Origin: JAAOII01 sp965207945
GTDB taxonomy: Bacteria; Pseudomonadota; Gammaproteobacteria; CBDBNL01; JAAOII01
Assembly (NCBI GenBank): GCA_965207945.1
Contig: OZ242303.1
Coordinates: 310,001-374,000, forward strand
Direction of reading: 5' to 3'
DNA length: 64,000 nucleotides
A program made the translations under genes and the position numbers. How positions within the stretch are numbered: the first letter of the stretch is position 1; each line of letters opens with the position of its first letter. Below, in pieces: positions 1 through 8,555 of the stretch. A model generated the notes under the pieces. That model had not been told where the DNA came from and did not search any database. It worked only from the letters and a program-made list of their open reading frames with translations.

Positions 1-1
1 A

Positions 2-136
2 TTGAATTCCACTATCTGGGATGTCCGCAAAGATGGTGGTGACTTTGAATCCCTTACTGGTGCAACCATAAGCTCACGCGCGGTTATAAAAGCAGTAGAG
101 GAATCATTAGTTAAATGGGGTACAATTAATAAATAA
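2..136 (+). CDS. rnfG: Electron transport complex protein RnfG/RsxG, C-terminal end
   Basis: Only the last 44 codons are in the window; the gene enters from the left. The visible part has the FMN-attachment motif (SLTGATISSRAV), in which the Thr of GAT carries covalent FMN in RnfG and NqrC. The preceding DGGDFE resembles the RnfG version more than NqrC. RnfG is a periplasm-facing, membrane-anchored subunit of the Rnf ion-pumping ferredoxin:NAD oxidoreductase (Rsx in Escherichia coli). rnfE normally follows directly, but here it lies 2.8 kb downstream. The FMN motif is seen directly; the family call rests on it and on rnfE nearby. Confidence 0.8.
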   Translation: MNSTIWDVRKDGGDFESLTGATISSRAVIKAVEESLVKWGTINK

Positions 137-161
137 TGAAAATAGATAATGGGAATAAATA

Positions 162-929
162 ATGGATGACTACTTAATAATTGCAAATTGGAAATCGCAT
201 GGTAATTTAGCCGCGGTAACAAAATGGTGTGAAACTATCAAGTCGGAGATTTCTCCTGCAGGACAGCGAGAGTTCTGTATCTGCCCGCCTTTTATTTTAC
301 TAGCTAAGTTTGTTGCTGAGATGGGCTCATTATTGCATAATCATAGTTTCGTCTCTCTTGGAGGGCAAAATATAAGTCCTTATGGCGAGGGTGCCTATAC
401 TGGTGAAATAAATGGAGCCATGTTAAAAGACATCGGTTGTCGTTATGTAATCATTGGTCATTCGGAAAGAAGAGCAATGTTTAATGAAAAAACTAAAGAT
501 CTCAGTAGTAAATTGGCTAATTGTCTCACCAATGGCTTAATTCCAGTTTTTTGTATCGGAGAAAATCAAAAAGAAAGAGAAGCAGATAAGACCAAGTCGT
601 TGATTAAGCAACAATTAGCTCCTGTCATAGATGCTATAGGGCAGAATACAGAAAATGGTTGTGAACTAGTCGTTGCCTATGAGCCAGTATGGGCAATTGG
701 GACTGGACAGGCAGCTTCTGCGGAGGTGGCAGAAGAAACGCATGGTTTTATTAAGCAAACATTGGACAATGCCGCGCCGAATATGACGAATAATATCAGG
801 GTTTTATATGGGGGAAGTGTTAAGCCCGACAATGCGAAGGAATTTCTTAGTATGCCCAGTATTGATGGTTTATTAGTGGGAGGAGCATCTTTAGATGCGG
901 AATCCATCTTAAAAATATATACAGCATAA
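162..929 (+). CDS. tpiA: Triosephosphate isomerase
   Basis: Interconverts dihydroxyacetone phosphate and glyceraldehyde 3-phosphate in cytosolic glycolysis and gluconeogenesis. The 255-residue protein has the usual bacterial length. All catalytic residues are visible: Lys11 in ANWK, His100 in GHSERR, and Glu174 in AYEPVWAIGTG. The phosphate-binding YGGSV (216-220) and the C-terminal GLLVGGASL are present. It starts 25 bp after rnfG with only a weak GGGA upstream, so it may be read through from the rnf promoter. It is followed by secG, the classical gammaproteobacterial order. Confidence 0.97.
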   Translation: MDDYLIIANWKSHGNLAAVTKWCETIKSEISPAGQREFCICPPFILLAKFVAEMGSLLHNHSFVSLGGQNISPYGEGAYTGEINGAMLKDIGCRYVIIGHSERRAMFNEKTKDLSSKLANCLTNGLIPVFCIGENQKEREADKTKSLIKQQLAPVIDAIGQNTENGCELVVAYEPVWAIGTGQAASAEVAEETHGFIKQTLDNAAPNMTNNIRVLYGGSVKPDNAKEFLSMPSIDGLLVGGASLDAESILKIYTA

Positions 930-1012
930 AATATAGATTGAAATGCAAGACAAGGTGGGCATCAATGCGGGCTTCAATTCAAACTCAGAGTATAATTTAC
1001 TTTATGAATTGC

Positions 1013-1039
1013 TTGAAAGAGTGTATTCGGTTGTATAAT
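1013..1039 (+). promoter_or_regulatory. Probable secG promoter
   Basis: A TTGAAA box at 1013-1018 and a perfect TATAAT at 1034-1039 stand before secG. The 15-bp spacing is shorter than the usual 17, so only the -10 box is convincing. The 135-bp gap between tpiA and secG holds nothing else recognisable. Confidence 0.4.
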
Positions 1040-1064
1040 ACTATCTATTTAACATGTATTTAAT

Positions 1065-1493
1065 ATGTATTCTATAATTTTAATCGTTCATACTTTGCTG
1101 GCAGTTAGCATAGTAATTTTAGTTTTAATGCAGCAGAGTGGCGGTGGCGCGGGAGCTTTAGGTGGCGGCGCTTCGCAGTCGTTTTTCGGCAGTCGCGGTA
1201 ATTTTAGCTTGATGATGAAAATCACCTCAGTTTGCGCCGGCATTTTCTTCGCCACCAGTTTAGGCCTATCAATAGTAGCTGGCAGACAGGTGGGCTTGGG
1301 TATAGATTCTGGAGTTATTCGTCAACAGCAACAGCAGCAACAACAGCCAGGTTCTTCGCTTCCATCATTTGAGGAGCAAGAGCAAGAATTAGAGCAACTG
1401 GAAGAGCAAAATCAACAGCCAGTGGAGCAACCAGCTCCTGAACAGGGAGGCCTTCCTGCTTTTGAAGAGCCAAACACTGAATCTGGGAATTAG
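1065..1493 (+). CDS. secG: Preprotein translocase subunit SecG
   Basis: Small inner-membrane subunit that supports SecYEG protein export. Two membrane segments (about residues 3-22 and 51-72) flank the conserved cytoplasmic loop LMQQSGGGAGALGGGASQSF. At 142 residues it is longer than usual (about 110) because of a low-complexity tail: eight consecutive Gln at 87-94, then Gln/Glu/Pro-rich sequence with repeated E-Q units. An ATG at 1054 is out of frame, so 1065 is the start. The next gene is tRNA-Leu(GAG), as in E. coli where secG precedes leuU. Confidence 0.95.
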   Translation: MYSIILIVHTLLAVSIVILVLMQQSGGGAGALGGGASQSFFGSRGNFSLMMKITSVCAGIFFATSLGLSIVAGRQVGLGIDSGVIRQQQQQQQQPGSSLPSFEEQEQELEQLEEQNQQPVEQPAPEQGGLPAFEEPNTESGN

Positions 1494-1501
1494 TTATTCC
1501 G

Positions 1502-1587
1502 GCCGGAGTGGTGGAATTTGGTAGACACGCTACTTTGAGGGGGTAGTGACCTTATTGGTCGTGCCGGTTCAAGTCCGGCCTTCGGCA
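1502..1587 (+). tRNA. tRNA-Leu (GAG)
   Basis: An 86-nt class II tRNA with a long variable arm. The acceptor GCCGGAG pairs with CTTCGGC (one G-U), and the T-arm has GTTCAAGTC. The anticodon loop TTGAGGG gives anticodon GAG. CCA is not encoded. It lies 8 bp after secG and is probably cotranscribed with it. Confidence 0.95.
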
Positions 1588-1619
1588 TATTTTTGGATAA
1601 TACTTTTGAAATAACGTAA

Positions 1620-2918
1620 ATGAAAATTGCGATTGTAGGGGGAGGAACAACAGGCATAACTTTAGCATGGCTTCTCTCTTCTATAGGGGAAGTAGAAGTA
1701 TATGAAAAAAATAATTGGTTGGGCGGATCTTCTGGCAGTATAAACTATGCTGGTGATGCTAAGCTTGCTGGTGATACTAAGTTTGCTGAACAAACAAACA
1801 AACAAATAACAATAGAAAGGTCGCATAACTGTTTTTTCCCTACCTATCATCGTAATTTAGCATCCATATTTGAGTATCTGGATATATATACTGAGCCGCG
1901 TCCAACTTCATGCTATTGTGGGGGAGATAATTCTTTTAATGTGCGTTCCTTACCAAACCATAAAATTAACTTTAAAAGATATTCATTTTGGAGCAATCGG
2001 GATATTAAGAGTAATTTAGATAAGTTCTGCAATTTCATGGCGGCGCATTATCAAGCGGGTAATCATCCAATCAATCTGGCACTGCAACAATATATCAATA
2101 GCTTGCATCTTACGAATTCTGCAATTGAACAGGCAATATCTCCATTAATTGGCATAACTTGGAATTATCCAGCTGAGGAAGCACTCAATCTTGCTGCAGA
2201 TAAATTTATGAGTTTTCTCAATGAAAGTGAATTACTTACTTCGTCACGCAATAACCAGATGCATTGTATTCCTGGTGGATTTAATAGCTATGTAAATAAG
2301 GTGTTGTTTAAGGGAGATGTTAAGTATCAACTTAATAATCCTGTGATGAAAATTAAGCACAATGAAACTTTGGTGGTCCTGACTGATAGCAACAAAAAAC
2401 GGAAGTCGTATGATAGAGTTATTTTTACTTGCGGCAGAGATGAAATGCTTGATATTTTGGATATATCATTTGAAGGATGGCGTCGAGCTATAGAAAAACT
2501 TGACTATTACACTATGCCAGTATTTGTGCATCAGGATAGCAGTTTGTTAAGCGGTCTCCGTAATAATATTATGGGTTATCAAATCCATAGTAACAGAAAT
2601 AAGCATAGTTGTTCTTATCACTATAACATGAGTATGCTCAGTGACGTGCCAGATAATTTTCCACTATTTCTTTCAATAAACCCGCCGCATAAACCCCGCG
2701 AGAGCAAAGTCCTGTATGAAACAACATGGCAGCGAATGAATTTAGGCACTGTTTCTCAACAGGCAATTAAACATATTAATGAGCTGCAGGGTTCGGCTGG
2801 TATTTCTTATTGCTCTGATTATTTAAATTACGACACTTCTCCAATGACTGGAGGAATAAACGCAGCTGTTGCTTTTGCCAAAAAACTGGGTATTCCGTTG
2901 CCCTTTCAGGTTCAATGA
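1620..2918 (+). CDS. FAD-dependent oxidoreductase (amine-oxidase/UDP-galactopyranose mutase-like)
   Basis: A 432-residue flavoprotein of unknown substrate. It has an N-terminal Rossmann motif GGGTTG (7-12), an acidic end of the second strand (VEVYEK), and the following LGG typical of amine-oxidase-type FAD proteins. A C-terminal SPMTGGINAAVAFA motif probably contacts FAD. Residues 44-55 contain an in-frame 18-bp duplication (AGDAKL/AGDTKF), followed by a Gln/Lys/Thr stretch encoded by a CAAA repeat. Its stop overlaps the rnfE start (ATGA at 2915-2918), so the two are probably translationally coupled. Its place directly before rnfE is unusual. A link to Rnf is not shown. Confidence 0.7.
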   Translation: MKIAIVGGGTTGITLAWLLSSIGEVEVYEKNNWLGGSSGSINYAGDAKLAGDTKFAEQTNKQITIERSHNCFFPTYHRNLASIFEYLDIYTEPRPTSCYCGGDNSFNVRSLPNHKINFKRYSFWSNRDIKSNLDKFCNFMAAHYQAGNHPINLALQQYINSLHLTNSAIEQAISPLIGITWNYPAEEALNLAADKFMSFLNESELLTSSRNNQMHCIPGGFNSYVNKVLFKGDVKYQLNNPVMKIKHNETLVVLTDSNKKRKSYDRVIFTCGRDEMLDILDISFEGWRRAIEKLDYYTMPVFVHQDSSLLSGLRNNIMGYQIHSNRNKHSCSYHYNMSMLSDVPDNFPLFLSINPPHKPRESKVLYETTWQRMNLGTVSQQAIKHINELQGSAGISYCSDYLNYDTSPMTGGINAAVAFAKKLGIPLPFQVQ

Positions 2919-3631
2919 TACAAGATTCAATGATAAAAGGGACAGCGCAAACGAACTATAGCAAGCTAGCACTTGACGGCTTATGGAATAATAACCCAGC
3001 ATTAATTCAGCTGCTCGGACTATGCCCGTTGTTAGCGGTTACAACAAGCTTTGTCAATGGTGCGGGTTTGGGTATTGCAACTTTATTCGTCTTGATGTTG
3101 TCTAATCTATGTGTTTCTTTGTCTGCTCCTTTAATTCCTGTTTCAATCAGGTTGCCAGTGTATGTCTTGATAATATCCTCGTTGGTTACATGTGTGGAGT
3201 TATTAATCCAAGCATTTTCTTTTGGACTTTATTCTAAACTTGGCATTTTCTTGCCATTAATCGTTACCAACTGCACCATACTTGGGCGCGCCGAGGCATT
3301 CGCCGCTAATAACCCTCCGCTAGCTGCTATTGCTGATGGTGCCTTTCACGGTTTAGGATTTGCTGCGATATTAGTACTTTTAGGCGCTATGAGAGAATTA
3401 CTTGGAGCTGGACACCTATTCTCGGATTTGTCTCTATTAGGGGTGCAGAATTTTGAGGGTATATCTATTGCTGGATATGATGGCTTTCTGTTGTTTATCC
3501 TACCACCTGGTGGTTTCATACTGCTTGGGCTATTAATAGTCGTCAAAAATCTTATTGTGGATTATCAACAAAGCAAGGAAGTTAGAACTGCGTTGGTGCC
3601 AGGCGCTAAAAGGATAAGGGTTAGTGGTTGA
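2915..3631 (+). CDS. rnfE: Electron transport complex protein RnfE/RsxE
   Basis: Polytopic inner-membrane subunit of the Rnf complex. Conserved motifs are LWNNNPALIQLLGLCPLLAV near the N terminus, GIFLPLIVTNCTILGRAEAF in the middle and LPPGGFILLGL near the end; at least five hydrophobic segments are evident. Its 238 residues match the family. The start may be ATG 2915 (overlapping the upstream stop) or ATG 2930. The two lie in a 15-bp tandem duplication containing TTCAATGATA, so the overlap may have arisen by slippage. The stop TGA shares one base with the nth ATG at 3631, matching the classical rnfE-nth pair. Confidence 0.93.
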   Translation: MIQDSMIKGTAQTNYSKLALDGLWNNNPALIQLLGLCPLLAVTTSFVNGAGLGIATLFVLMLSNLCVSLSAPLIPVSIRLPVYVLIISSLVTCVELLIQAFSFGLYSKLGIFLPLIVTNCTILGRAEAFAANNPPLAAIADGAFHGLGFAAILVLLGAMRELLGAGHLFSDLSLLGVQNFEGISIAGYDGFLLFILPPGGFILLGLLIVVKNLIVDYQQSKEVRTALVPGAKRIRVSG

Positions 3632-4266
3632 TGAACAAATCATCCATAGAGAAGATCTTCGCCCGCTTACAACAAGCGAATAAGAATCCAACCACTGAAC
3701 TACGATATTCCACTAACTTTGAGCTGCTTATTGCAGTAATTTTGTCGGCGCAATCCACCGACAAAGAGGTTAATAAGGCAACAGCTAAACTTTTTTCAGC
3801 GGCTAATACGCCAAGCAAGATAGTTGAGTTAGGAGAGGATAATCTTAGAAAATATATAAGCAGCATAGGTTTATACAACAGCAAGGCGCGAAATATAATT
3901 AAAACCTGCGGCATCCTCAAAGACAAGTACCAAGAAACAGTCCCTGAAACACGCGAGCAACTTGAAGAACTCCCCGGAGTGGGAAGAAAGACCGCCAATG
4001 TAGTATTAAACACTGCATTTGGTCACGAAACAATTGCGGTGGATACACACATCTTTCGGGTTTCTAATCGCACGGGAATAGCTCCTGGTAAGGATGTGCT
4101 GGAGGTTGAACAACAGCTACTTAAAAGAGTGCCACCGGCTTATCGTCGGAATGCTCACCATTGGTTAATTTTGCATGGCAGGTATATCTGTAAAGCGCGC
4201 ACGCCATTATGCATGCAGTGTCCTATAGTTGACCTTTGTGATTATGATGCAAAAGTATTGTCGTAA
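3631..4266 (+). CDS. nth: Endonuclease III (DNA glycosylase/AP lyase)
   Basis: Removes oxidised pyrimidines and cleaves abasic sites in base excision repair. The 211 residues align position for position with E. coli Nth: helix-hairpin-helix LPGVGRKTAN with catalytic Lys120, catalytic Asp138 in VDTHIFRVSNR, and the 4Fe-4S cysteines C187, C194, C197 and C203. A TTG three bases upstream would add one residue, but ATG 3631, in the TGATG overlap with rnfE, gives this exact numbering. It is the last gene of the rnf-type cluster. Confidence 0.97.
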   Translation: MNKSSIEKIFARLQQANKNPTTELRYSTNFELLIAVILSAQSTDKEVNKATAKLFSAANTPSKIVELGEDNLRKYISSIGLYNSKARNIIKTCGILKDKYQETVPETREQLEELPGVGRKTANVVLNTAFGHETIAVDTHIFRVSNRTGIAPGKDVLEVEQQLLKRVPPAYRRNAHHWLILHGRYICKARTPLCMQCPIVDLCDYDAKVLS

Positions 4267-4287
4267 GAAAATACTTATAATAGGGCT

Positions 4288-6255
4288 ATGACGAAAACTT
4301 ATGATGTTCTAGTAGTGGGAGGCGGACATGCTGGAGTGGAGGCAGCATTAGCTGCAGCGCGTATGGGCGCAGACACTTTATTAGTCACCCACAATATTGA
4401 TACTTTGGGGCAGATGTCTTGCAACCCTGCGATAGGGGGCATAGGCAAGAGCCATCTGGTGCGTGAAATAGATGCAATGGGCGGCATAATGGCGCGGGCG
4501 GCAGATGAAGCGGGAATTCATTTCAGAGTATTAAACTCTTCTAAAGGAGCGGCAGTGCGCGCTACCAGAGCCCAAACTGATCGCGAACTATACAAAAGAG
4601 CTATTCGTAATGAGCTTGATAAGCAAGCAAATCTGTGGTTATTTCAGCAAACTGTGGCAGACCTCATTGTTGAGAAAGGAACAGTCCGTGGAGTTATTAG
4701 TGGTAATGGTTTAGAGTTTCGTGCCGCCTCAGTAGTTCTGGCGACTGGCACATTTTTAGGAGGGATAATTCACATAGGAGGCGCGAATTACCAAGGCGGG
4801 CGCGCTGGAGAGGCGCCAGCAAATGCTTTATCCATCCGCCTGCGTTCTTTGCCCTTCAAGGTTGGGCGGCTTAAAACTGGGACACCACCACGTTTGGATA
4901 AAAATAGTGTGGATTTTTCTGTTATGCAAGAGCAACCAGGAGATGACCCGCGCCCCGTAATGTCTTATGGAGGAGATGTGGCAAATCATCCACACCAGGT
5001 TACTTGTTATATCACACACACCAACCAAAAAACTCATGAGATTGTTGAGAAGCATAAGCATTTATCTCCTATATATAGTGGCGCTATAAACAGCATAGGT
5101 CCTCGCTATTGCCCTTCCATTGAAGATAAAATTCATCGCTTCGCGGATAAAAAGAGTCATCAGATATTTGTTGAACCCGAAGGACTAAATAGCATGGAGC
5201 TATATCCGAATGGTATTTCTACCGCCTTGCCTTATGAAGTTCAACAAGAATTAGTTAATAGCATCAAAGGTTTTGAAAAAGCACATATTACTCGCCCTGG
5301 CTATGCCATTGAGTATGATTATTTTGACCCGCGCGACCTACACAAATCATTAGAGACCCGTCATGTAAAAGGGTTATTTTTTGCTGGACAAATTAACGGC
5401 ACTACAGGTTACGAAGAGGCAGCGGCTCAGGGTTTAGTGGCAGGAATCAATGCGGCTATACTATCCCAAAATTTATCCCAAAATTTATCCCAAAATTTAG
5501 CCCAAAATTTATCCCAGGAATCATCCCAGAAATCATCTAGGAGAATCGGTGCAGAAAATAAAACAGAAGCTTGGCTACCTGCGCGCAGCGAATCTTACAT
5601 AGGGGTTATGATAGATGATTTAATTTCTAAAGGAGTGAGTGAACCCTATCGTTTGTTTACCAGCAGGGCAGAGTATCGTTTACTGTTGCGCGAAGATAAC
5701 GCGGATATTCGCCTACGCCCTATAGCCCATAAATTGGGATTAATCAGCGATGCAGTTTGGCGTAGCTTTCAAAATAAACAGGATACCATAGTTAAATACA
5801 CAGCTCTACTAAAAAGAACTTTAGTTCATCCTGACAAGGATGACTCAGTAAATGAAATATTAAACTCTCCATTAAAGCAAGCAAGTTCTTTATGGTTGTT
5901 ATTGCGCCGCCCTGAAGTTACTCTGACAAAACTCCAAAGCATAAATAATATTGAGCTGCCACAACTTGATGCGCAAAGCATAATTCAAATTGAGACCGAT
6001 ATAAAGTATGAGGGTTATATCCAAAGGCAAAGCGCAGAAATTAGCAAGATGCAAAGTAAAGAAGAAACTCTTATACCTGATGACTTTGATTATGAACAAG
6101 TAAAAGGTTTATCTGTAGAAGCACTGAATGCCCTTATGCAATATCAACCGTCTAATCTGGGGGCGGCAGGGCGGCTAGAGGGTATGACGCCGGCTGCTAT
6201 CGGGATTATCTCAATGTATTTACATAGACAAGCCAAAGAAGCGCAATCCGCTTAG
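4288..6255 (+). CDS. mnmG: tRNA uridine 5-carboxymethylaminomethyl modification enzyme MnmG
   Basis: With MnmE it makes the cmnm5U34 modification of tRNA, using FAD and methylene-THF. The N-terminal FAD motif GGGHAG (11-16), the SCNPAIGGIGKSH loop (44 on), RLKTGTPPRL and EYDYFDPRDL are all typical. At 655 residues it is about 25 longer than E. coli MnmG. The excess is a repeat block at residues 393-416 (bases 5464-5535) made of S-Q-N-L units from a 12-bp tandem repeat. A TATAAT box at 4276-4281 lies six bases before the ATG, and no good ribosome-binding site is visible. mnmE and rsmG are not adjacent here. Confidence 0.97.
   Translation: MTKTYDVLVVGGGHAGVEAALAAARMGADTLLVTHNIDTLGQMSCNPAIGGIGKSHLVREIDAMGGIMARAADEAGIHFRVLNSSKGAAVRATRAQTDRELYKRAIRNELDKQANLWLFQQTVADLIVEKGTVRGVISGNGLEFRAASVVLATGTFLGGIIHIGGANYQGGRAGEAPANALSIRLRSLPFKVGRLKTGTPPRLDKNSVDFSVMQEQPGDDPRPVMSYGGDVANHPHQVTCYITHTNQKTHEIVEKHKHLSPIYSGAINSIGPRYCPSIEDKIHRFADKKSHQIFVEPEGLNSMELYPNGISTALPYEVQQELVNSIKGFEKAHITRPGYAIEYDYFDPRDLHKSLETRHVKGLFFAGQINGTTGYEEAAAQGLVAGINAAILSQNLSQNLSQNLAQNLSQESSQKSSRRIGAENKTEAWLPARSESYIGVMIDDLISKGVSEPYRLFTSRAEYRLLLREDNADIRLRPIAHKLGLISDAVWRSFQNKQDTIVKYTALLKRTLVHPDKDDSVNEILNSPLKQASSLWLLLRRPEVTLTKLQSINNIELPQLDAQSIIQIETDIKYEGYIQRQSAEISKMQSKEETLIPDDFDYEQVKGLSVEALNALMQYQPSNLGAAGRLEGMTPAAIGIISMYLHRQAKEAQSA
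5464..5535 (+). repeat. 12-bp tandem repeat inside mnmG
   Basis: Unit tcccaaaattta occurs four times (one copy with g for t), followed by two degenerate units. It encodes S-Q-N-L repeats. The insertion stays in frame and lies between conserved MnmG blocks. Confidence 0.9.
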
Positions 6256-6278
6256 CGCAGGCGGAGTAGGATTACACT

Positions 6279-6956
6279 TTGCTACTAAAATTACTCTTAT
6301 ATACCTTTAAGTATGTCCTTATGCTTGGCTGCATACTTTGCTTATCATCTATAGCGGCAGCAGAGGGTGAAAGCGAACCTTTGGAAATAGGAGTTTATGG
6401 TTATTTTGGTATAGGAGTTGGCTATGGAGGTAACCTCGGCGCCGCATCTTCTGAATATATCAACAATAATTTACCTCAGCATGAGACATCTGCCAATCCT
6501 TATGCATCTTATAACTTAGGATTAATCTGGAAAAGAAAAATTAATCCAGGTTGGCAATCAATGTTTCAAGCCGCCTATCGCCCCTTGAGTTTTAGCGTCT
6601 CACAAAATGGTATCAATCACGACTATAGCCAACAGATGCTCTCCTTTGATTTTATTGAATCTTATGCTTTTATTCGGGGCTTCTCTCCTTATGTTGGCAT
6701 TAGTTGGAATTTATTTGAGTTAAAGTTTAAAGAAACTGGCAGCAAGAACGTAGATAGCGTTATGAATGAGGTGGATAAATCCTCTAGCCAAGTAGGGTTT
6801 ATCGGTGGTTGGGATCTTGCTAAAACGCCTAACAGCAGGTGGCGATTCCGCACTGACTTTCGTTGGTATTCTGATATATCATTAAGCTATCAAGGACAAA
6901 GAGTTACTTTCCCAAACTTTGAGTTTCAACCAATTCAGGTAATAGTTCGCTTCTAA
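6279..6956 (+). CDS. Secreted small outer-membrane beta-barrel-like protein
   Basis: Function not recognised. The N terminus is a clear signal peptide: a Lys, a long hydrophobic run, then SSIAAAEG. The rest is rich in aromatic/Gly alternating strands (GVYGYFGIGVGYGG, YAFIRGFSPYVGISWNL) and ends in Phe (IQVIVRF), a typical C-terminal signal for outer-membrane beta-barrels. TTG 6279, with GGAG about 12 bases upstream, gives the full signal peptide; ATG 6321 would cut most of it. It differs in sequence from the beta-barrel family at 17-40 kb. It follows mnmG by 23 bp. Confidence 0.6.
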   Translation: MLLKLLLYTFKYVLMLGCILCLSSIAAAEGESEPLEIGVYGYFGIGVGYGGNLGAASSEYINNNLPQHETSANPYASYNLGLIWKRKINPGWQSMFQAAYRPLSFSVSQNGINHDYSQQMLSFDFIESYAFIRGFSPYVGISWNLFELKFKETGSKNVDSVMNEVDKSSSQVGFIGGWDLAKTPNSRWRFRTDFRWYSDISLSYQGQRVTFPNFEFQPIQVIVRF

Positions 6957-6964
6957 CGCGGATG

Positions 6965-7076
6965 ACCCTTTGTATAAAGCAAAACACCATTTTCCTATAC
7001 ACAAACTCTCTTATGTATATCATTCTATACACAAACCCTTTGTATAAAGCAAAATACCATTTTCCTATACACAAAC
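6965..7076 (+). promoter_or_regulatory. Duplicated 42-bp operator-like repeat before the Fic gene
   Basis: Two 42-bp copies (6965-7006 and 7035-7076) differ at one base and start exactly 70 bp apart. Each copy has TTTGTATA near one end and TATACACAAA near the other, an imperfect inverted pair. A third half-site (CTATACACAAAC) lies between them. The array ends 12 bp before the -10 box of the Fic gene, as expected for autoregulation; the Fic protein itself has a C-terminal winged helix. The binding role is inferred. Confidence 0.6.
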
Positions 7077-7088
7077 AATTTAATCAGG

Positions 7089-7094
7089 TATAAT
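7089..7094 (+). promoter_or_regulatory. -10 box of the Fic gene, possibly leaderless
   Basis: A perfect TATAAT ends six bases before the ATG at 7101. Transcription would begin at or next to the start codon. There is no Shine-Dalgarno sequence at the right distance. The best -35 candidate is TATACA at 7066-7071 with a 17-bp spacer, inside the second operator repeat. Confidence 0.5.
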
Positions 7095-7100
7095 GATAAT

Positions 7101-8267
7101 ATGCGAAAACCATTTAACCCTGCAACGTTACCTCTACCCCCATCTGCAATTAACTATGATTTGTTAATCAGGCCAGCGTTTATTGCCCATGACCAATTTG
7201 CCAAATACAAAGCACTAATGTCAATAATGCCTGCTAGTCCATTATTATTGCTTTCTTCTTTAGGTATTAAAGAGGCGGTGATATCTTCACGCATTGAAGG
7301 AATACACACTAAATTGGATGAGGCGTTAGATAATCTGGATGGCGAATCTAAAATGCCAGAATTAGATTTAAAAGATACTATGCTTGGTATGTTTCATAAT
7401 CAGGGATACCAAGAACAAGAAAAATTTAAGGATCTGCAAGAGGTTCTAAATTATAATCAAGCATTAGAATATGGCGGCAAGCATCTCTCTAAAAGTAAAA
7501 TCAACCTGAAACTAATTAAACAATGTCACAAGATACTGATGCAATCAGTCCGCGGAAAACTTAAGAACCCCGGAGTATTACGTAAAGAACAAAATTGGAT
7601 AGGACGTCCAGGGCAGGGAATGGAAGAGGCAATTTTTATTCCCCCTCCACCGCATAAGATTAATGATTTACTAAAAAATTGGATTGATTATGCCGCACAG
7701 GACGACTATTCTGGTCCTCTCATACAAAGCGCAATATTGCATGGTCAGTTTGAAATAATCCATCCTTTCCGTGATGGTAATGGAAGGATAGGAAGATTAT
7801 TAATTCCTATGTTTCTTTATTCAAAAAGATATATCAATATTCCGGCTTTTTATTTATCGGAGTCGCTGGAAAAGAGAAAATCAGAATACTATGAGAGGTT
7901 ATTAAATATAAGTCAAAAAAACCAATGGAACGAATGGATTATATTTTTTTTAGAGACAATTCAAAAACAGGCAGAAGAAAATATTAAAAAAATATCAGCT
8001 ATTTTAAATCTATATCAAAATTATAAGAATAATCTTAGCGCTATAACCCATTCGCAATATGGCATGCAAGCTATAGATTATATATTCTCCCGTCCGAGAT
8101 TCAATGCACCAGGGCTTAGTAAAAAATTAGGAGTGAACTACATCACTGCCAATAACCTGGTTCGTCAGTTAGACAAGCATGGGATAGTGCGAATAGTAAT
8201 TCCTAAACAAGGCAATCGAGCTGCAAGATGGGAGTTCACAGCATTATTGAAGATTATCCGTGACTAG
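7101..8267 (+). CDS. Class II Fic family protein with C-terminal winged helix
   Basis: Probable AMPylase (protein adenylyltransferase). The Fic core motif HPFRDGNGRIGR starts at catalytic His221. The N-terminal inhibitory motif S62-x3-E66-G67 (SSRIEG) makes this a class II, self-inhibited Fic protein. Residues about 320-385 look like a winged helix (FNAPGLSKKLGVNYITANNL), common in Fic proteins that may control their own gene. At 388 residues it has the usual length for this architecture. The target is unknown. The coding region looks more AT-rich than the housekeeping flanks, which fits acquisition by transfer. Confidence 0.9.
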   Translation: MRKPFNPATLPLPPSAINYDLLIRPAFIAHDQFAKYKALMSIMPASPLLLLSSLGIKEAVISSRIEGIHTKLDEALDNLDGESKMPELDLKDTMLGMFHNQGYQEQEKFKDLQEVLNYNQALEYGGKHLSKSKINLKLIKQCHKILMQSVRGKLKNPGVLRKEQNWIGRPGQGMEEAIFIPPPPHKINDLLKNWIDYAAQDDYSGPLIQSAILHGQFEIIHPFRDGNGRIGRLLIPMFLYSKRYINIPAFYLSESLEKRKSEYYERLLNISQKNQWNEWIIFFLETIQKQAEENIKKISAILNLYQNYKNNLSAITHSQYGMQAIDYIFSRPRFNAPGLSKKLGVNYITANNLVRQLDKHGIVRIVIPKQGNRAARWEFTALLKIIRD

Positions 8268-8294
8268 GTGCGTGGCATAAATACTCGCGATGAT

Positions 8295-8343
8295 GGTCTG
8301 TAGGGACGGAGGGCATATATTCATCCCCCCTTGCTCCGCCCGC
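8295..8343 (+). repeat. GC-rich interspersed repeat, copy 1
   Basis: Begins ggtctgtagggacgga and ends ttgctccgcccgc, with ATATTCATCCCCCC in the middle. It lies 27 bp after the Fic stop. The flanks form an imperfect inverted pair (CGCGATgaTGG on the left, ACCATCGCG on the right). Sequence to about 8390 also matches the region beside copy 2, so the full unit may be about 110 bp. The rest of 8268-8555 holds no recognisable gene. Confidence 0.8.
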
Positions 8344-8555
8344 AAGATGTATAACCATCGCGATAAACCATAAACATGCTCGCTATGAACTCCTGCATGA
8401 CGTCCAAATTCTTGCCCCGCCCGCAAAATATTCACCCCATAAACAAAACTAAGGTAATTTACATCTTGAATTAATAATAAAAGCCCTTATAAAGATTAAT
8501 AAGAATTACTGTGTTAAGGAAAAGCGCGTATACATTTAATAAAGCAAACAATGTA

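Noticed and set aside
8511..8555. GTG start for the HD protein
   Set aside because: The extra 15 residues lack homology, and the family begins close to the RDPIH motif.
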